Assembly: GCF_003627755.1 (NCBI RefSeq)
Contig: NZ_CP032694.1
Coordinates: forward strand, 1,231,501-1,295,500
DNA length: 64,000 nt
Direction of reading: 5' to 3'
Source: Rhizobium jaguaris
Lineage (GTDB): Bacteria > Pseudomonadota > Alphaproteobacteria > Rhizobiales > Rhizobiaceae
In this document: in pieces, positions 63,492 through 64,000 of the stretch
How the letters are laid out: every line of letters begins with the position of its first letter
Position numbering within the stretch: the stretch's first letter is position 1
Program-made: the position numbers and the translations under genes
The notes under the pieces: generated by a model
Seen by the model: the letters and a program-made list of their open reading frames with translations, nothing else
Told to the model about the DNA's origin: nothing
Database searches by the model: none

Positions 63492-64000
63492 ATGTCCGCA
63501 AACGCCATTCCTTCTCTTTTACCGAACGGGCCCGGGCACCAGTTCGTGATCTACGCCGATTCCTGTTCGGGTGTCCCGGGCGCGCTGCACGAGAAAACCT
63601 TTGCCGCGGTCAACGCTGTGTTGCGCCGGCTTGATCCGCCGCCGGAATTCATCCTGTTTCCAGGCGACGAAATCATCGGCCTGACCGCCGATCCGGAGGC
63701 TTTGAGGGCGCAGTGGCGGCATTGGTTCGCACATGAAATGGGGTGGCTCGATCGTGAACAGACGCTGCTTTGGCATACGACCGGCAACCACACCGCCTAT
63801 GACGAGATGAGCGAGCAGGTCTTTCGCGAGGTCCTCCAGCTTCCGGAAAACGGGCCGCCGGGCCAGGAAGGGCTGTCTTACTGGGTGCGCCGCGGTGATC
63901 TCCTTCTGGTCTTCGTCCATACACTATGGACCGGTCTCGGGGGCGAGGGCCATGTCGAGACCGAGTGGCTGGAGGCGACACTGAAAAAACATGGCGATGC
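63492..64000 (+). CDS. Metallophosphoesterase, truncated by the window end
   Basis: An open frame of at least 169 residues runs from the ATG at 63492 to the end of the window without a stop, so its C-terminus is unseen. It contains ILFPGDEIIGLTADPEA (a GD metal-binding pair), HTTGNHTAYDEM (the GNH motif), and LLVFVHTLWTG, the pattern of calcineurin-like metallophosphoesterases. Such enzymes hydrolyse phosphodiesters or phosphomonoesters with a dinuclear metal centre. The start follows the RIME-like repeat directly and has no strong ribosome site, so a later start is possible. Confidence 0.8.
   Translation, partial: MSANAIPSLLPNGPGHQFVIYADSCSGVPGALHEKTFAAVNAVLRRLDPPPEFILFPGDEIIGLTADPEALRAQWRHWFAHEMGWLDREQTLLWHTTGNHTAYDEMSEQVFREVLQLPENGPPGQEGLSYWVRRGDLLLVFVHTLWTGLGGEGHVETEWLEATLKKHGD

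Noticed and set aside
1..64000. tRNA, rRNA, CRISPR array, insertion sequence, prophage or integrative element
   Set aside because: No cloverleaf, repeat-spacer pattern, transposase, integrase or phage gene was visible. The two toxin-antitoxin pairs and repeats are not evidence of a mobile island by themselves.

Overview
The window looks like chromosomal DNA of a Rhizobium-type alphaproteobacterium. The evidence is a RopA-like porin, a betI-betB-betA cluster, the R. etli-type zinc asparaginase, the sulfate-assimilation order cysH-cysD-cysN, a leucine-degradation cluster in the order known from Sinorhizobium, RIME-like intergenic repeats and a high-GC, densely packed layout. I see no tRNA, rRNA, CRISPR array, IS element or prophage. 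Family and species assignments rest on recognised motifs, since no search could be run.

Layout. 0.1-7.5 kb: porin, small membrane protein, MFS exporter with a divergent LysR regulator, hisC-type aminotransferase, PLP dehydratase divergent from an ArsR regulator. 7.5-12.6 kb: cysN/cysD/cysH with a divergent Rrf2 regulator, then an RHH-ParE toxin-antitoxin pair. 12.6-17.7 kb: betaine synthesis (betI-betB-betA, no betC, a RIME-like repeat between betB and betA), HdeD-like protein, orphan ParD antitoxin. 17.9-30 kb: EAL-CBS-GGDEF protein, quinone reductase, MFS pump with a divergent cysteine-rich HTH regulator, asparaginase, DUF2254 protein, DeoR/DUF4406 pair, two GSTs, MmcQ-like protein, a 61-residue small protein, LysR regulator.

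30.2-40.6 kb is the most coherent block. A fused indolepyruvate:ferredoxin-oxidoreductase-family enzyme is followed on the same strand by isovaleryl-CoA dehydrogenase, both methylcrotonyl-CoA carboxylase subunits with a RidA gene between them, HMG-CoA lyase and an enoyl-CoA hydratase. Together they would take a 2-keto acid such as 2-ketoisocaproate to acetoacetate and acetyl-CoA.

40.6-53.3 kb: Tat-exported beta-helix protein, PAS-GAF-GGDEF-EAL protein, TMEM175-like channel, carbon-nitrogen hydrolase, a two-gene DNA exonuclease/ligase cassette, Tat-exported hydrolase, methylmalonyl-CoA mutase (two subunits). 53.4-64 kb: tandem L,D-transpeptidases, ohrR/ohr, Xre-RES toxin-antitoxin, MarR/DUF899 pair, small DUF and VOC proteins, GNAT, HerA-like ATPase, a small Gly-rich protein, a second RIME-like repeat and a metallophosphoesterase cut by the window end.

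The genes mostly belong to known families. The less explained material is regulatory: a series of near-perfect palindromes between divergent regulator/target pairs, plus several structured intergenic elements. No wholly new multi-gene system was found. The best functional hypothesis is the oxidoreductase feeding the leucine pathway.
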